In this document: piece by piece, positions 45,662-54,597 of the stretch
How positions within the stretch are numbered: position 1 is the first letter of the stretch
Layout of the letters: the number at the start of each line of letters is the position of its first letter
DNA from: Nocardioides eburneiflavus
GTDB lineage: Bacteria; Actinomycetota; Actinomycetes; Propionibacteriales; Nocardioidaceae
Length of the DNA stretch: 64,000 nucleotides
Assembly (NCBI RefSeq): GCF_004785795.1
Contig: NZ_SRRO01000001.1
Coordinates: forward strand, 806,001-870,000
Reading direction: 5' to 3'
Translations under genes and position numbers: made by a program
The notes under the pieces: model-generated
Database searches by the model: none
What the model was told of the DNA's origin: nothing
Seen by the model: only the letters and a program-made list of their open reading frames with translations

Positions 45662-46874
45662 GGGTCACCGTCCCGTCGGCCACGATGAACCGCACGCCCT
45701 GCAGCGAGGCCGGCACGTCCGCGGCGACCGCCGCGGTGACGAGGACCTGCTCGGCACCGGCCACGAGCTGGGCGAGCTGGTTGCGGCGCTCGGCGTCGAG
45801 CTCGGCGAAGACGTCGTCCAGCACGAGGATCGGGTCGTCGCCGTCGGCGCGCAGCAGGTCGTACGACGCCAGCCGCATCGCGAGCGCGAACGACCAGGAC
45901 TCCCCGTGGGAGGCGTACCCCTTGACCGGGAGGCGCAGCTGCGGGTCACCGAGGGTGAGCAACAGCTCGTCACGGTGCGGGCCGACGAGGGAGATGCCGC
46001 GGTCGAGCTCCTCCTTGCGACGTGCCGCGATCGCCTCGAGCAGGGCACCCTGCAGCGCTGGTTGAGCAGGTTGCGCAGCAACCGTGTCGAGACCCGGATC
46101 ATCCAGAGCCTCGGTTTCGACACGGGCTCGTCCCTCGCCCTGCTCAACCAGCGGACGTTCGATGTCGATGCTGGCCTTGTACTCGAGGTCGGCGTCGTCG
46201 CGGCTCGCGCCGCGGGCCACCGCCTCGTAGGCCTTGCCGAGGTAGGGCCGGAGGTCGTCGACCAGCCGCAGCCGGGCCCCCAGGATCTCCGCGCCGACGC
46301 GGGCGAGGTTGTCGTCCCAGATCTCCAGCGTCGACATCGCGGCGTCCCGCGAGGAGCCGCGGGCGAGCCCGGCGGTCTTGAGCAGGCTGTTGCGCTGCTT
46401 GAGGATCCGGTCGTAGTCCGACCGGACGCCCGCGAGGCGCGGCGTACGCAGGATGAGCAGGTCGTCGAGGAACTTCCTGCGGTCCGACGGGTCGCCCTTG
46501 ACCAGGGTGAGGTCGTCGGGCGCGAAGACCACCGTGCGCACGAGGCCGATGATCTCGCGCGGCCGGGGGAGCGGGGACCGGTTGATGCGGGCGCGGTTGG
46601 CGCGGCCCGGGTTCAGCTCGACCTCGAGGAGGGCCGTACGCCCCTCCTTGACCACCGACGCGCGCACGACCGCCTGGTCAGCGCCCGCCCGCACCAGCGG
46701 CGCGTCGGTCGCGACGCGGTGGGAGGACAGCCTGGAGAGGTAGTCGATCGCCTCGACGAGGTTGGTCTTGCCCTGGCCGTTGCGGCCGATGAAGGCCGTG
46801 GCCCCCGGTTCCAGGGCGACGTCGATGTCGCCGTAGGAACGGAAGTCGTGGAGGGTCAGGTGCGCGACGTGCAC
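45651..46874 (-). CDS. recF: DNA replication and repair protein RecF, with in-frame repeat insertion
   Basis: This 407-residue SMC-like ATPase binds gapped DNA and helps load RecA. Walker A is GRNGQGKT (30-37), the signature region is [13 protein letters not shown] and Walker B is [12 protein letters not shown]. It is about 30-35 residues longer than usual, and the excess (about 241-273, [16 protein letters not shown] region) is encoded by a REP-like double palindrome at 46056-46153. The insert lies between conserved blocks and keeps the frame. It lies 7 bp after gnd. Confidence 0.96.
   Translation of the reverse strand: MHVAHLTLHDFRSYGDIDVALEPGATAFIGRNGQGKTNLVEAIDYLSRLSSHRVATDAPLVRAGADQAVVRASVVKEGRTALLEVELNPGRANRARINRSPLPRPREIIGLVRTVVFAPDDLTLVKGDPSDRRKFLDDLLILRTPRLAGVRSDYDRILKQRNSLLKTAGLARGSSRDAAMSTLEIWDDNLARVGAEILGARLRLVDDLRPYLGKAYEAVARGASRDDADLEYKASIDIERPLVEQGEGRARVETEALDDPGLDTVAAQPAQPALQGALLEAIAARRKEELDRGISLVGPHRDELLLTLGDPQLRLPVKGYASHGESWSFALAMRLASYDLLRADGDDPILVLDDVFAELDAERRNQLAQLVAGAEQVLVTAAVAADVPASLQGVRFIVADGTVTRDG
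46056..46153. repeat. REP-like double palindrome inside recF
   Basis: Outer arms of 15 bp (CGCTGGTTGAGCAGG, 46056-46070, and its complement at 46139-46153) enclose inner arms CCGTGTCGAGACC (46082-46094) and GGTTTCGACACGG (46113-46125), which pair with one mismatch. GGTTGAGCAGG/CCTGCTCAACC with GGTTTCGACACGG matches the REP family of the window. Confidence 0.85.
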
Positions 46875-46881
46875 GGGTGCA

Positions 46882-47856
46882 TCAGCTCTCGGCCGGCTCC
46901 TCGGCGCTGCCGGCGCCGGCCTTCTGGGAGCTCTCGGTCTGGTCGGCGGGGCCGCCGTCCTCGACGTCGCCGCCCTTGGGGGCCGGGGTGCGCACCGCGT
47001 GGCCGCCGAACTGGTTGCGCATCGCGGCGACCGCCTGCATCGCCGGGCTGTCGTCCTGGCGCGAGACGAAGCGGGCGTAGAGCGCAGCGGTGATCGCCGG
47101 GGTCGCGACGGCGTGCTCGATGCCCGCCTCGACGGTCCAGCGACCCTCGCCGGAGTCCTCGGCGTAGCCCGCGATCTTGCTCAGGCCGGGGTCGTCGTCG
47201 AGCGCGGCGACCATGAGGTCGAGCAACCAGGACCTGATGACGGTGCCCTCGCGCCACGAGCGGAAGACCTCGGTCACGTTCTCGACCATGTCGACCTTCT
47301 CGAGCAGCTCCCAGCCCTCGGCGTAGGACTGCATGATCGCGTACTCGATGCCGTTGTGGACCATCTTGGAGAAGTGCCCGGCGCCGACCTTGCCGGCGTG
47401 GACGGAGCCGAACTCGCCCTCGGGTGCCAGGGCGTCGAAGGCCGGCTGCACCTTGGCGATGTCGTCGGCGTCGCCGCCGTACATCAGGGCGTAGCCGTTC
47501 TCCAGACCCCACACGCCGCCGGAGACCCCGCAGTCGACGTAGCCGATGCCCTTGCCGGCGAGCAGCTCGGCGTTGGCGAGGTCGTCGGTCCAGCGCGAGT
47601 TGCCGCCGTCGACGACCACGTCGCCCTCGCCGAGGAGGTCGGCGAGCTCCTTGACGGTCGCCCGGGTCGGGTCGCCGGCGGGCACCATGACCCACACGAC
47701 CTTCGGGCTGGGCAGGGCCTCGACGAGCGCGGCGAGCGAGTCGACGTCGCTGACGTCGGGGTTGCGGTCGTAGCCCACGACCGTGAGTCCCGCACGGCGC
47801 ATGCGCTCGCGCATGTTGCCGCCCATCTTGCCGAGTCCGATGAGTCCGATGTCCAT
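46882..47856 (-). CDS. gnd: 6-phosphogluconate dehydrogenase, decarboxylating (short NAD-type)
   Basis: This 324-residue enzyme oxidises 6-phosphogluconate to ribulose 5-phosphate and CO2 in the pentose phosphate pathway. It has the dinucleotide fold [32 protein letters not shown] and the catalytic [16 protein letters not shown]. Length and motifs fit the short NAD-dependent family rather than the 470-residue NADP type. The start is set at the canonical Met of the Rossmann fold. An acidic disordered tail follows residue 300. Its place between dnaN and recF is conserved in actinobacteria. Confidence 0.95.
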   Translation of the reverse strand: MDIGLIGLGKMGGNMRERMRRAGLTVVGYDRNPDVSDVDSLAALVEALPSPKVVWVMVPAGDPTRATVKELADLLGEGDVVVDGGNSRWTDDLANAELLAGKGIGYVDCGVSGGVWGLENGYALMYGGDADDIAKVQPAFDALAPEGEFGSVHAGKVGAGHFSKMVHNGIEYAIMQSYAEGWELLEKVDMVENVTEVFRSWREGTVIRSWLLDLMVAALDDDPGLSKIAGYAEDSGEGRWTVEAGIEHAVATPAITAALYARFVSRQDDSPAMQAVAAMRNQFGGHAVRTPAPKGGDVEDGGPADQTESSQKAGAGSAEEPAES

Positions 47857-47892
47857 GGCGGTGAGCCTAGTCCCCACCCCTCGGTGGTCGGC

Positions 47893-49032
47893 CTACGAGA
47901 GGAGGCGGCGGGGCATCAGCAGGTAGCGGAAGGAGCTGGCGTCGTCGTCCGCGGCATCGGTGCCGGAGATGACGACCGGCTTGGTCGCCTGGGTGAAGGC
48001 CAGGTCGACGAACTCCCCGTCGATGGCGGTGAGGCCGTCGAGCAGGAACTGCGGGTTGAAGCCGGTCGTCAGGTCGTCGCCGTTGATGTCGGCGTCGACG
48101 GCCTCGGTGGCCATCGCCTCGTCACCGGAGCCGGCGTCGAGCACGATCTGGTTCTCGCCGAACTTCATCTGCACGGCCGTGTTGCGCTCGGCGACCAGCG
48201 CGACGCGCTTGACGGTCTCGATCAGCTCGGCCTTGTTGACCTTCGCGACCGTCAGGTGCTCGGCGGGGAACAGCGAGCGGACCTTGGGGAACTCGCCGTC
48301 GAGGAGGCGGGTCGTGGTGCGGCGTACGCCACCGAGGCCGGTGCCCTCGAAGCCGATGAGGCCCTCGCCGGTGCCGCTGGTGCTCAGCGCGATCGTGATC
48401 TCGGCCCCGGAGGTGAGCGACTTGGCCGTGTCGCCGAGGACCTTGGCCGGCACGAGCGCGGCGACGGACACGTCGGGGGACTGCGGGTTCCAGGTCAGCT
48501 CGCGGTGCGAGAGGCGGAAGCGGTCGGTGGCGAGCAGCGCCATCGTCGAGCCGTCGATCTCGATCCGTACGCCGGTGAGGACCGGCAGCATGTCGTCGCG
48601 GCCGGCAGCGGTGACCGCCTGGGCGACGGCGTGCGCGAAGTCGGCGCTGGAGACCGTCCCGGTGGCGGACGGCATCTCCGGCAGCGTGGGGTAGTCGGAG
48701 ACCGGCATGGTCTGGAGGCTGAAGCGCGCCGACCCGCAGGTGAGCGACACACGCGGGCCCTCGAGGGTGAGCTCGACGGGCTTGGCGGGGAGGCTGCGGC
48801 AGATGTCGGCGAGCAGGCGGCCGCTGACCAGGGCGCGACCCTCGTCGTTGACCTCCGCGGACAGGGTGGCGCGGGCCGAGGTCTCGTAGTCGAAGGTGGA
48901 GAGCACCAGGCCGGCGTCGCTCGCCTCGATCAGCAGGCCAGCCAGGACCGGGGAGCTGGGGCGGACGGGCAGGCTGCGGGCAGCCCACGCAACGGCATCG
49001 GCGAAGACGTCGCGTTCGACGCGGAACTTCAC
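47893..49032 (-). CDS. dnaN: DNA polymerase III subunit beta (sliding clamp)
   Basis: This 379-residue protein makes the ring that tethers polymerase III to DNA. The three-domain clamp pattern is seen: KFRVERDVFADAVAWAARSLP at the start, PVRPSSPVLAGLLIEA, and the C-terminal YLLMPRRL. The GTG start at 49032 is fixed by GAGGAG 7 nt upstream. The gene is downstream of oriC, next to dnaA. Confidence 0.97.
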   Translation of the reverse strand: MKFRVERDVFADAVAWAARSLPVRPSSPVLAGLLIEASDAGLVLSTFDYETSARATLSAEVNDEGRALVSGRLLADICRSLPAKPVELTLEGPRVSLTCGSARFSLQTMPVSDYPTLPEMPSATGTVSSADFAHAVAQAVTAAGRDDMLPVLTGVRIEIDGSTMALLATDRFRLSHRELTWNPQSPDVSVAALVPAKVLGDTAKSLTSGAEITIALSTSGTGEGLIGFEGTGLGGVRRTTTRLLDGEFPKVRSLFPAEHLTVAKVNKAELIETVKRVALVAERNTAVQMKFGENQIVLDAGSGDEAMATEAVDADINGDDLTTGFNPQFLLDGLTAIDGEFVDLAFTQATKPVVISGTDAADDDASSFRYLLMPRRLLS

Positions 49033-49454
49033 AAGGGTCTCCTCGACGAGGGGTGGGGCGAGCACCTGGTGGGCAGGGGCTCAGGCAGACAAGGACCACA
49101 CACGTACGCGTGGGAAGTGCATCCTGCCACGCGCCGGTGACGCTTCGGCAGGGTTCTCCCCAGAGGGAGGTCGGTCAGTCGTTGGTGGGAGATCGGACCA
49201 GTGTTGAGGTTCATAGCAGTCATAGGGTCGGTGGAATCTGTGGAGAACTCACGTTCGTGCAGGTCAGCGGCCGGGAACTGTGTGGATGACGGGTGTGGAC
49301 GCGCGCTGGTCAACCCGTGGGGCCGTGTGGACGCCGCGCCTCCGCTTGTCGTTCGTCCCGAGGTGTCCACAGGGGCTGGGGACGAAGCGCCGTACCGAAT
49401 CACATGTTCTCCACACGAACGCGCGGCGATCGACGGCCAGCGGGCGCGAGCGGC
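49033..49454. other. oriC: Replication origin (oriC) between dnaA and dnaN
   Basis: This 422-bp gap holds at least six DnaA-box-like 9-mers between 49239 and 49415: TGTGGAGAA (49239), TGTGGATGA (49281), TGTGGACGC (49294 and 49326), GTGTCCACA (49363) and TTCTCCACA (49407), in both orientations. The dnaA-dnaN position is the known actinobacterial origin. A relatively AT-richer stretch lies near 49200-49240. No gene is present. Confidence 0.85.
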
Positions 49455-50894
49455 TCAGGCCTGACGCGCCTGCATCTTGACCCGGTTGGTGAGCTCGCTG
49501 ACCTGGTTGAAGACGGCGCGACGCTCGGCGAGCAGCTGGCGGATCTTGCGGTCGGCGTACATCACCGTGGTGTGGTCGCGGCCGCCGAACTCGCGGCCGA
49601 TCTGTGGCAGCGACATCGAGGTCAGCTCCCGGCAGAGGTACATGCCGATCTGGCGTGCCATCACCAGGTGGCGGCCCCGCGAGGGGCCGGTGAGGTCCTC
49701 GAGCGAGACGCCGAAGTAGGCCGCGGTCTGCGCGATGATCAGCGCGTGGGTGATCTCCGGCTCGCCGCCCTCGGGGATCAGGTCCTTGAGGACGATCTCC
49801 GCCAAGGTCATGTCGACCTCCTGGCGGTTGAGGTTGGCGAAGGCCGTGACCCGGATCAGCGCGCCCTCGAGCTCGCGGATGTTGGTCTGGATCTTGGAGG
49901 CGATGAACTCCAGCACGTCCGGCGGCGCCGTCAGCCGGTCCATGGCGGCCTTCTTGCGCAGGATCGCGATGCGGGTCTCGAGGTCGGGGGGCTGGACGTC
50001 GGTGATCAGGCCCCACTCGAACCGGTTGCGCAGCCGGTCCTCGAGTGCCTCGAGCCGCTTGGGCGCGCGGTCGGAGGTGAGCACGATCTGCTTGTTGGCG
50101 TTGTGGAGGGTGTTGAACGTGTGGAAGAACTCCTCCTGCGTCTGGGTCTTGCCCTCGAGGAACTGGATGTCGTCGATGAGCAGGACGTCGACGTCGCGGT
50201 AACGCCGCTTGAACCGGTCCTGGCGGTCGTCGCGGATCGCGTTGATGAACTCGTTGGTGAACTCCTCCGACGAGACGTAGCGCACCTTGGCGTTGCTGTA
50301 GAGGCTGCGGACGTAGTGGCCGATCGCGTGCAGCAGATGGGTCTTGCCGAGACCGGACTCGCCGTAGACCAGGAGCGGGTTGTACGCCTTGCCGGGCGCC
50401 TCGGCGACGGCCACGGCGGCGGCGTGAGGGAACCGGTTGGACGAGCCGATCACGAACGTCTCGAAGGTGTACTTGGGGTTCAGCCGCGTCTCCAGCGCGG
50501 ACGGCCGACGCTCGCCCGTGCTCGGCGTGGGCTCCAGGTGGTCCAGCTGGTCCGGGACCGACGCCTCGTAGGACGGCTGGTCATTTGTCGACATGGCGAC
50601 AGATCGATCTGTCGATTCGTCGACCGGAGCGGGCTGGGCGTCCTCCAGGGCAGGGTTGACCGTGACGAGCATGCGGATCTCGCGACCGAAGCCCTCGCTC
50701 AGCGCGTCCTCGATGTGGTTGCGGAGCCGGCCCTCGAGCTGGTTGCGGGTGAAGTCGTTGGGCACTGCGATGATCGCTGTGTTCTCGTGGAGGGTCATCG
50801 GGACGCTGGGGCGCAGCCACGCACGCTGGTTGGGCTGGAGGTCCGCGACGATCTGCTGCCACGCCGTCCCGAGATCTACCTGCTGGTCGTCCAC
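49455..50894 (-). CDS. dnaA: Chromosomal replication initiator protein DnaA
   Basis: This 479-residue initiator binds oriC and opens it. Domain I is at 1-80, the variable domain II linker at about 81-135, and the AAA+ domain III has Walker A GESGLGKT (178-185), LLIDDIQF and the arginine-finger region. Domain IV has the DNA-binding signature [15 protein letters not shown]. The GTG start (VDDQQVDLG) is preceded by GAAGG. Part of domain II (about residues 90-105) is encoded by a palindromic repeat (50586-50615). Confidence 0.98.
   Translation of the reverse strand: MDDQQVDLGTAWQQIVADLQPNQRAWLRPSVPMTLHENTAIIAVPNDFTRNQLEGRLRNHIEDALSEGFGREIRMLVTVNPALEDAQPAPVDESTDRSVAMSTNDQPSYEASVPDQLDHLEPTPSTGERRPSALETRLNPKYTFETFVIGSSNRFPHAAAVAVAEAPGKAYNPLLVYGESGLGKTHLLHAIGHYVRSLYSNAKVRYVSSEEFTNEFINAIRDDRQDRFKRRYRDVDVLLIDDIQFLEGKTQTQEEFFHTFNTLHNANKQIVLTSDRAPKRLEALEDRLRNRFEWGLITDVQPPDLETRIAILRKKAAMDRLTAPPDVLEFIASKIQTNIRELEGALIRVTAFANLNRQEVDMTLAEIVLKDLIPEGGEPEITHALIIAQTAAYFGVSLEDLTGPSRGRHLVMARQIGMYLCRELTSMSLPQIGREFGGRDHTTVMYADRKIRQLLAERRAVFNQVSELTNRVKMQARQA
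50586..50615. repeat. Palindromic repeat inside the dnaA domain II linker
   Basis: CGACAGATCGATCTGTCG at 50597-50614 is a perfect 18-bp palindrome. The surrounding 30 bp match the opposite strand of 57026-57055 at 23 of 30 positions, so it is a copy of a small dispersed repeat. Confidence 0.55.
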
Positions 50895-51471
50895 CGGACC
50901 GCCTTCGCTTCCACCATGTCGTCGTGCCAGTCGTGTCGCCCACGGGCACGTGGATCCGTGCCCGTCCCGGTCTGTCAGGTGTGTTCTGCGCGACCCTGAC
51001 CGGTTGTGCTTCCACAGAGTTGTCCACAAGCTGTGCACTGATTGTCCCGACCCGGGTGGTCGAGGCCCCCGGGCGACGCCGTCGCGTGATCCTTCCAGCG
51101 TTTCCGCAGGTCAGAGGCCTGTTTGTGCGGCGTGTGAGCCAGATCACAGCAGGCTTCGGACCCTGGAGGGACCGTGGTCGGACGCGACCGCGGAGACATG
51201 GAACGTAACAACCGGGACGCGTACGGAGCAAGACGTCATCCACAGGCTGGCTCCCGGAGGGGCCGCGAGGGTTTGACCCCCACTTTCCCCTCCGCGTACC
51301 GTTGGCCGGTCGCTCCCTGTCGACGGGTGCCGCATGTCCACGATCCGCCACCTGGCGGCCGCGTGGGTGGGCGGTGCCGGCCGAAGTACCTGATCTTTGG
51401 GGCCTGAACCTGGGCCAGCGCCGATTCCTCGCGCGGAGTGGACATCCCTCGAAACCTTCGGAGAAATAGCC
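50895..51471. promoter_or_regulatory. dnaA-rpmH divergent intergenic region
   Basis: This 577-bp region has no gene. It contains the consensus DnaA box TTGTCCACA (51020-51028), TCATCCACA (51236-51244), a CTTCCACAG word near 51010 and a perfect 9-bp hairpin (ACGGGCACG/CGTGCCCGT, 50942-50965) in the dnaA leader. It holds the dnaA and rpmH promoters; the boxes suggest dnaA autoregulation. Confidence 0.65.
51273..51302 (+). promoter_or_regulatory. Possible rpmH promoter
   Basis: TTGACC (51273-51278) is followed after 18 bp by TACCGT (51297-51302), close to actinobacterial vegetative promoters (TTGACn, TAnnnT). It is 170 bp upstream of rpmH. Confidence 0.45.
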
Positions 51472-51609
51472 GTGAGCAAGCGTACGTACCAGCCGAACAA
51501 CCGTCGCCGTCACAAGGTGCACGGCTTCCGCCTCCGCATGCGGACCCGTGCCGGCCGCGCGATCCTGTCGAGCCGTCGCCGCAAGGGCCGCAAGAGCCTG
51601 GCCGTCTGA
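51472..51609 (+). CDS. rpmH: Ribosomal protein bL34
   Basis: This 45-residue basic protein ([20 protein letters not shown], then [19 protein letters not shown]) matches L34 along its whole length. The start is GTG with GGAG upstream. It begins the conserved rpmH-rnpA-yidD-yidC-jag-rsmG run. Confidence 0.98.
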   Translation: MSKRTYQPNNRRRHKVHGFRLRMRTRAGRAILSSRRRKGRKSLAV

Positions 51610-51634
51610 GGCCCAGGGCTCACGGCAACCCGCC

Positions 51635-51988
51635 GTGCTCTCCGCTGACCATCGCCTCACCGACAGTGACGGCTTCCGCCGCACGGTCCGCAACGGGCGA
51701 CGCGCCGGGTGCTCGACGCTCGTCGTCCACCTGTGGGTGGACCAGGCCTCGGCGCCCGGTCCGGCACAGGTGGGCTTCACGGTCGGCAAGACCGTGGGCG
51801 ACGCCGTCACGCGCAACCGCGTGAAGAGGCGACTGCGGCACCTGACCCGGGAGCACCTCCCCGCACTGGAGGAGCTCCCGGGTCGTGCTGCGCTCGTGGT
51901 CCGCGCGCTGCCGGCGGCTGCCGAGGCGTCGTACGCCCGGCTGGGTGCTGACCTGACGCGTACGCTCGACCGGGTGAGCGCGTCGTGA
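51635..51988 (+). CDS. rnpA: Ribonuclease P protein component
   Basis: This 117-residue basic protein assists the RNase P RNA in 5' maturation of tRNA. Signatures are [20 protein letters not shown] at the start and [24 protein letters not shown], which contains the conserved RNR-type motif. The GTG start at 51635 gives the usual length; the frame is open further upstream across rpmH. Its stop overlaps the yidD ATG. Confidence 0.96.
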   Translation: MLSADHRLTDSDGFRRTVRNGRRAGCSTLVVHLWVDQASAPGPAQVGFTVGKTVGDAVTRNRVKRRLRHLTREHLPALEELPGRAALVVRALPAAAEASYARLGADLTRTLDRVSAS

Positions 51989-52263
51989 AGCACCTCCTGA
52001 TCGGCTTCATCCGCGCGTGGCGCTTCGCCATCAGCCCGCTCTACGGCCAGGTCTGCCGCTACCACCCGAGCTGCTCGGCGTACGCCCTCGAGGCCGTCAC
52101 GGTGCACGGGTCGGTGCGCGGCACCTGGCTGGCCGGGCGGCGCCTCGTCCGCTGCCACCCGTGGTCGGACGGCGGCTACGACCCGGTCCCGCCTCGTGAC
52201 CAGCCCCGTGTTCCTCCCCACGCCACTGGCGTGGGCCCCACCACCCCGAGCCAGGGAGCTTGA
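51985..52263 (+). CDS. yidD: Membrane protein insertion efficiency factor YidD
   Basis: This 92-residue protein has the YidD signature: [31 protein letters not shown] followed by [16 protein letters not shown]. It assists YidC-dependent insertion. The ATG overlaps the rnpA stop; its own stop abuts the GTG of yidC. Confidence 0.97.
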   Translation: MKHLLIGFIRAWRFAISPLYGQVCRYHPSCSAYALEAVTVHGSVRGTWLAGRRLVRCHPWSDGGYDPVPPRDQPRVPPHATGVGPTTPSQGA

Positions 52264-53235
52264 GTGATCGACTTCTTCACCTCCATCGGCGGCGCCATCA
52301 TGCTGCCGCTCTACTACGCGATCTCGTTCGTGCTGGTGGGCTTCCACAACGTCTTCGGGGACATCTTCGGTCCCACGTCCGGCACCGCCTGGGTGCTGTC
52401 GATCATCGGGCTCACCCTCGTCGTGCGGGCCGCGCTGATCCCGCTCTTCGTGAAGCAGATCAAGTCCAGCCGCAACATGCAGCTCATCCAGCCCAAGGTG
52501 CGTGAGCTCCAGAAGAAGTACGGCCACGACCGGGAGCGTCTCGCGCAGGAGACGATGAAGCTCTACAAGGACTCGGGGACGAACCCGTTCTCGTCGTGCC
52601 TGCCGATCCTGCTGCAGATGCCGATCTTCCTCGCGCTGTTCCGGATCCTCGACCAGGCCGCCCGCAACCCCGAGCGCAAGCGCGGCCTGATGACGCCGGA
52701 GCTCAACGAGCAGCTCAGCGCCGCGGTCTTCGCCGGCGGCAAGATCTCCGACACGTTCCTCAACGCCGACGGCGTCGAGGTCCGCGTGCTGGCGGCGGTG
52801 CTGGTGCTCGCGATGACGCTGACCACCTTCCTCACCCAGCGCCAGCTGATGAGCAAGAACATGCCGGCCGACGCGCTGTCCGGCCCGTACGCCCAGCAGC
52901 AGAAGATGTTGCTCTACGTCCTCCCGGTGGTCTTCGCCGTGGGTGGCATCGCCTTCCCCGTGGGCGTCCTCTTCTACTGGACGACGTCGAACCTCTGGAC
53001 CATGGGCCAGCAGTTCTACGTGATCCGCAACAACCCCGCGCCCGGCACTCCGGCGGCCGACGCCAAGGAGGAGCGCGACCGCGCCAAGGCGGCGCGCAAG
53101 GGCCTCAAGACTCCGGCGCAGCTCGAGGAGGAGCGCCTCGCGGCCGAGGCAGAGGCCCGCCGTGAGGAGAAGTCCCAGACGCGCCAGCAGCCGCAACGCC
53201 AGACCAAGGCCCAGCGCAGCAAGAAGAAGCGCTGA
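52264..53235 (+). CDS. yidC: Membrane protein insertase YidC
   Basis: This 323-residue insertase has five predicted helices in the gram-positive (Oxa1-type) layout without the large periplasmic domain. Conserved are LVVRAALIPLFVKQIKSSRNM, PFSSCLPILLQMPIFLALFR and FPVGVLFYWTTSNLW. The tail is highly basic and mostly Lys/Arg/Gln, suited to ribosome contact. The GTG start directly follows the yidD stop. Confidence 0.97.
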   Translation: MIDFFTSIGGAIMLPLYYAISFVLVGFHNVFGDIFGPTSGTAWVLSIIGLTLVVRAALIPLFVKQIKSSRNMQLIQPKVRELQKKYGHDRERLAQETMKLYKDSGTNPFSSCLPILLQMPIFLALFRILDQAARNPERKRGLMTPELNEQLSAAVFAGGKISDTFLNADGVEVRVLAAVLVLAMTLTTFLTQRQLMSKNMPADALSGPYAQQQKMLLYVLPVVFAVGGIAFPVGVLFYWTTSNLWTMGQQFYVIRNNPAPGTPAADAKEERDRAKAARKGLKTPAQLEEERLAAEAEARREEKSQTRQQPQRQTKAQRSKKKR

Positions 53236-53299
53236 CCCAGACATCCGCGCGCGTCGCTCCGGTGACGGCGCACCTGATCGAGAAGCAGGGAGACACACT

Positions 53300-53863
53300 G
53301 TGAGTGAGCAGCTGACGAACGGCGCGGCCGTGGACCACGTCGAGCACGACGGAGAGGACGCGGGCGCGTCCGCGCCGGAGGACGGCGGGAAGCCCCGCCC
53401 CTCCAAGGTGGAGCGCCTCGAGCACGAGGGCGACATCGCGGCGGACTACCTCGAGGAGCTGCTCGACATCGCGGACCTCGACGGGGACCTGGACATGGAC
53501 GTCGAGGGTGACCGCGCGAGCGTGCAGATCGGTGGCGCGGACCTGAGCCAGCTGGTGGGCCGCAACGGCGAAGTCCTGGAGGCGCTCCAGGAGCTGACCC
53601 GCCTCGCGGTCTACCGCGAGACCGGCGAGCGCTCGCGACTGATGCTCGACGTCGGTGGCCACCGTGCCGAGCAGCGCACGCGGCTCGTCGCCATCGCGGA
53701 GAAGTCGATCGCGGCGGTTCGGGAGTCCGGCGAGTCCGTGTCGCTGGAGCCGATGAGCGCGTTTGAGCGGAAGGTCGTCCACGACGCGGTCGCTGCCGCC
53801 GGCCTCACGTCGGAGTCCGAGGGTGCGGAGCCCAAGCGCTACGTGGTGATCCTCCCCGCGTGA
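53300..53863 (+). CDS. Jag/KhpB-type RNA-binding protein
   Basis: This 187-residue protein has a KH-like domain (VGRNGEVLEALQELTRLAVYRETGE) and a C-terminal R3H domain (LEPMSAFERKVVHDAVA...RYVVILP). The N-terminal Jag_N domain is replaced by a disordered acidic stretch. It binds RNA and links to cell-wall control in other bacteria. The GTG start at 53300 is set by AGGGAG. The stop overlaps the rsmG start. Confidence 0.92.
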   Translation: MSEQLTNGAAVDHVEHDGEDAGASAPEDGGKPRPSKVERLEHEGDIAADYLEELLDIADLDGDLDMDVEGDRASVQIGGADLSQLVGRNGEVLEALQELTRLAVYRETGERSRLMLDVGGHRAEQRTRLVAIAEKSIAAVRESGESVSLEPMSAFERKVVHDAVAAAGLTSESEGAEPKRYVVILPA

Positions 53864-54591
53864 GCGATGACGTTTCACGTGAAACACCCTCCGTGCCCGC
53901 TGAGGCGCGGAGGGTGTTCGCGTCCGAGCGACTGTCCCTCGCGGAGCGATACGCCGACCTGCTGGCGACGGAGGGTGTCGTCCGTGGGCTGATCGGGCCA
54001 CGCGAGGCTCCGCGTCTCTGGGAGCGCCACCTGTTGAACTCGGCGGTGCTGGCCGAGGCCATCGCGGAGGGCTCGTCGATCTGCGACATCGGGACGGGGG
54101 CTGGACTGCCCGGTCTCGTCATCGCGATCGCGCGACCGGACGTACGGATCACTCTGGTGGAGCCGCTGCTGCGGCGCACCACGTTCCTCGAGGAGGTCGT
54201 CGCCAACCTCGGCCTCGACCACGTCTCGGTCGTGCGCGGGCGGGCGGACGACCTGCACGGCCGGCAGACCTTCGACGTGGTCACGTCCAGGGCGGTGGCT
54301 CCACTCGAGCGGCTGCTGGGGTGGTCGATGCCGCTCGTCGCTCCCGAGGGCGCGCTGGTGGCGATGAAGGGTCGATCTGTTCGCGAGGAGATCGAGGCCG
54401 CGCGGTCGTTCCTGAGGACCTGGCGCTGCGCCGAGCCGGAGGTTCTCGAGGTCGGCCTCGACGTGGTTTCTCCACCGACGACGGTGGTACGGGTGTCCTG
54501 GGCCGATCCGTCCCGGATAGGTTGGCCCCTTGCCCGTGAAGGAAGGCGGCGTTCGCCGCGACACGACCGACGCGCAGCGCGCGAGAGGTGA
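53860..54591 (+). CDS. rsmG: 16S rRNA (guanine-N7) methyltransferase RsmG
   Basis: This 243-residue enzyme methylates G527 of 16S rRNA (E. coli numbering). Signatures are LWERHLLNSAVLAE, ICDIGTGAGLPGLVIAIA and VTSRAVAPLERLLGW. The start is GTG (GTGA overlap with the jag stop). Its first residues include VSRET (5-9), encoded by a parS site. Confidence 0.96.
   Translation: MSDDVSRETPSVPAEARRVFASERLSLAERYADLLATEGVVRGLIGPREAPRLWERHLLNSAVLAEAIAEGSSICDIGTGAGLPGLVIAIARPDVRITLVEPLLRRTTFLEEVVANLGLDHVSVVRGRADDLHGRQTFDVVTSRAVAPLERLLGWSMPLVAPEGALVAMKGRSVREEIEAARSFLRTWRCAEPEVLEVGLDVVSPPTTVVRVSWADPSRIGWPLAREGRRRSPRHDRRAARER
53871..53886. promoter_or_regulatory. parS site 1 (inside rsmG)
   Basis: CGTTTCACGTGAAACA matches the parS consensus TGTTTCACGTGAAACA at 15 of 16 positions and is a perfect 14-bp palindrome. 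It is the loading site for ParB. Confidence 0.95.
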
Positions 54592-54597
54592 GCTGAG

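Noticed and set aside
49293..53436. Long frames opposite dnaA and opposite yidC/rnpA/rpmH
   Set aside because: Both mirror well-defined genes on the other strand and contain no domain.
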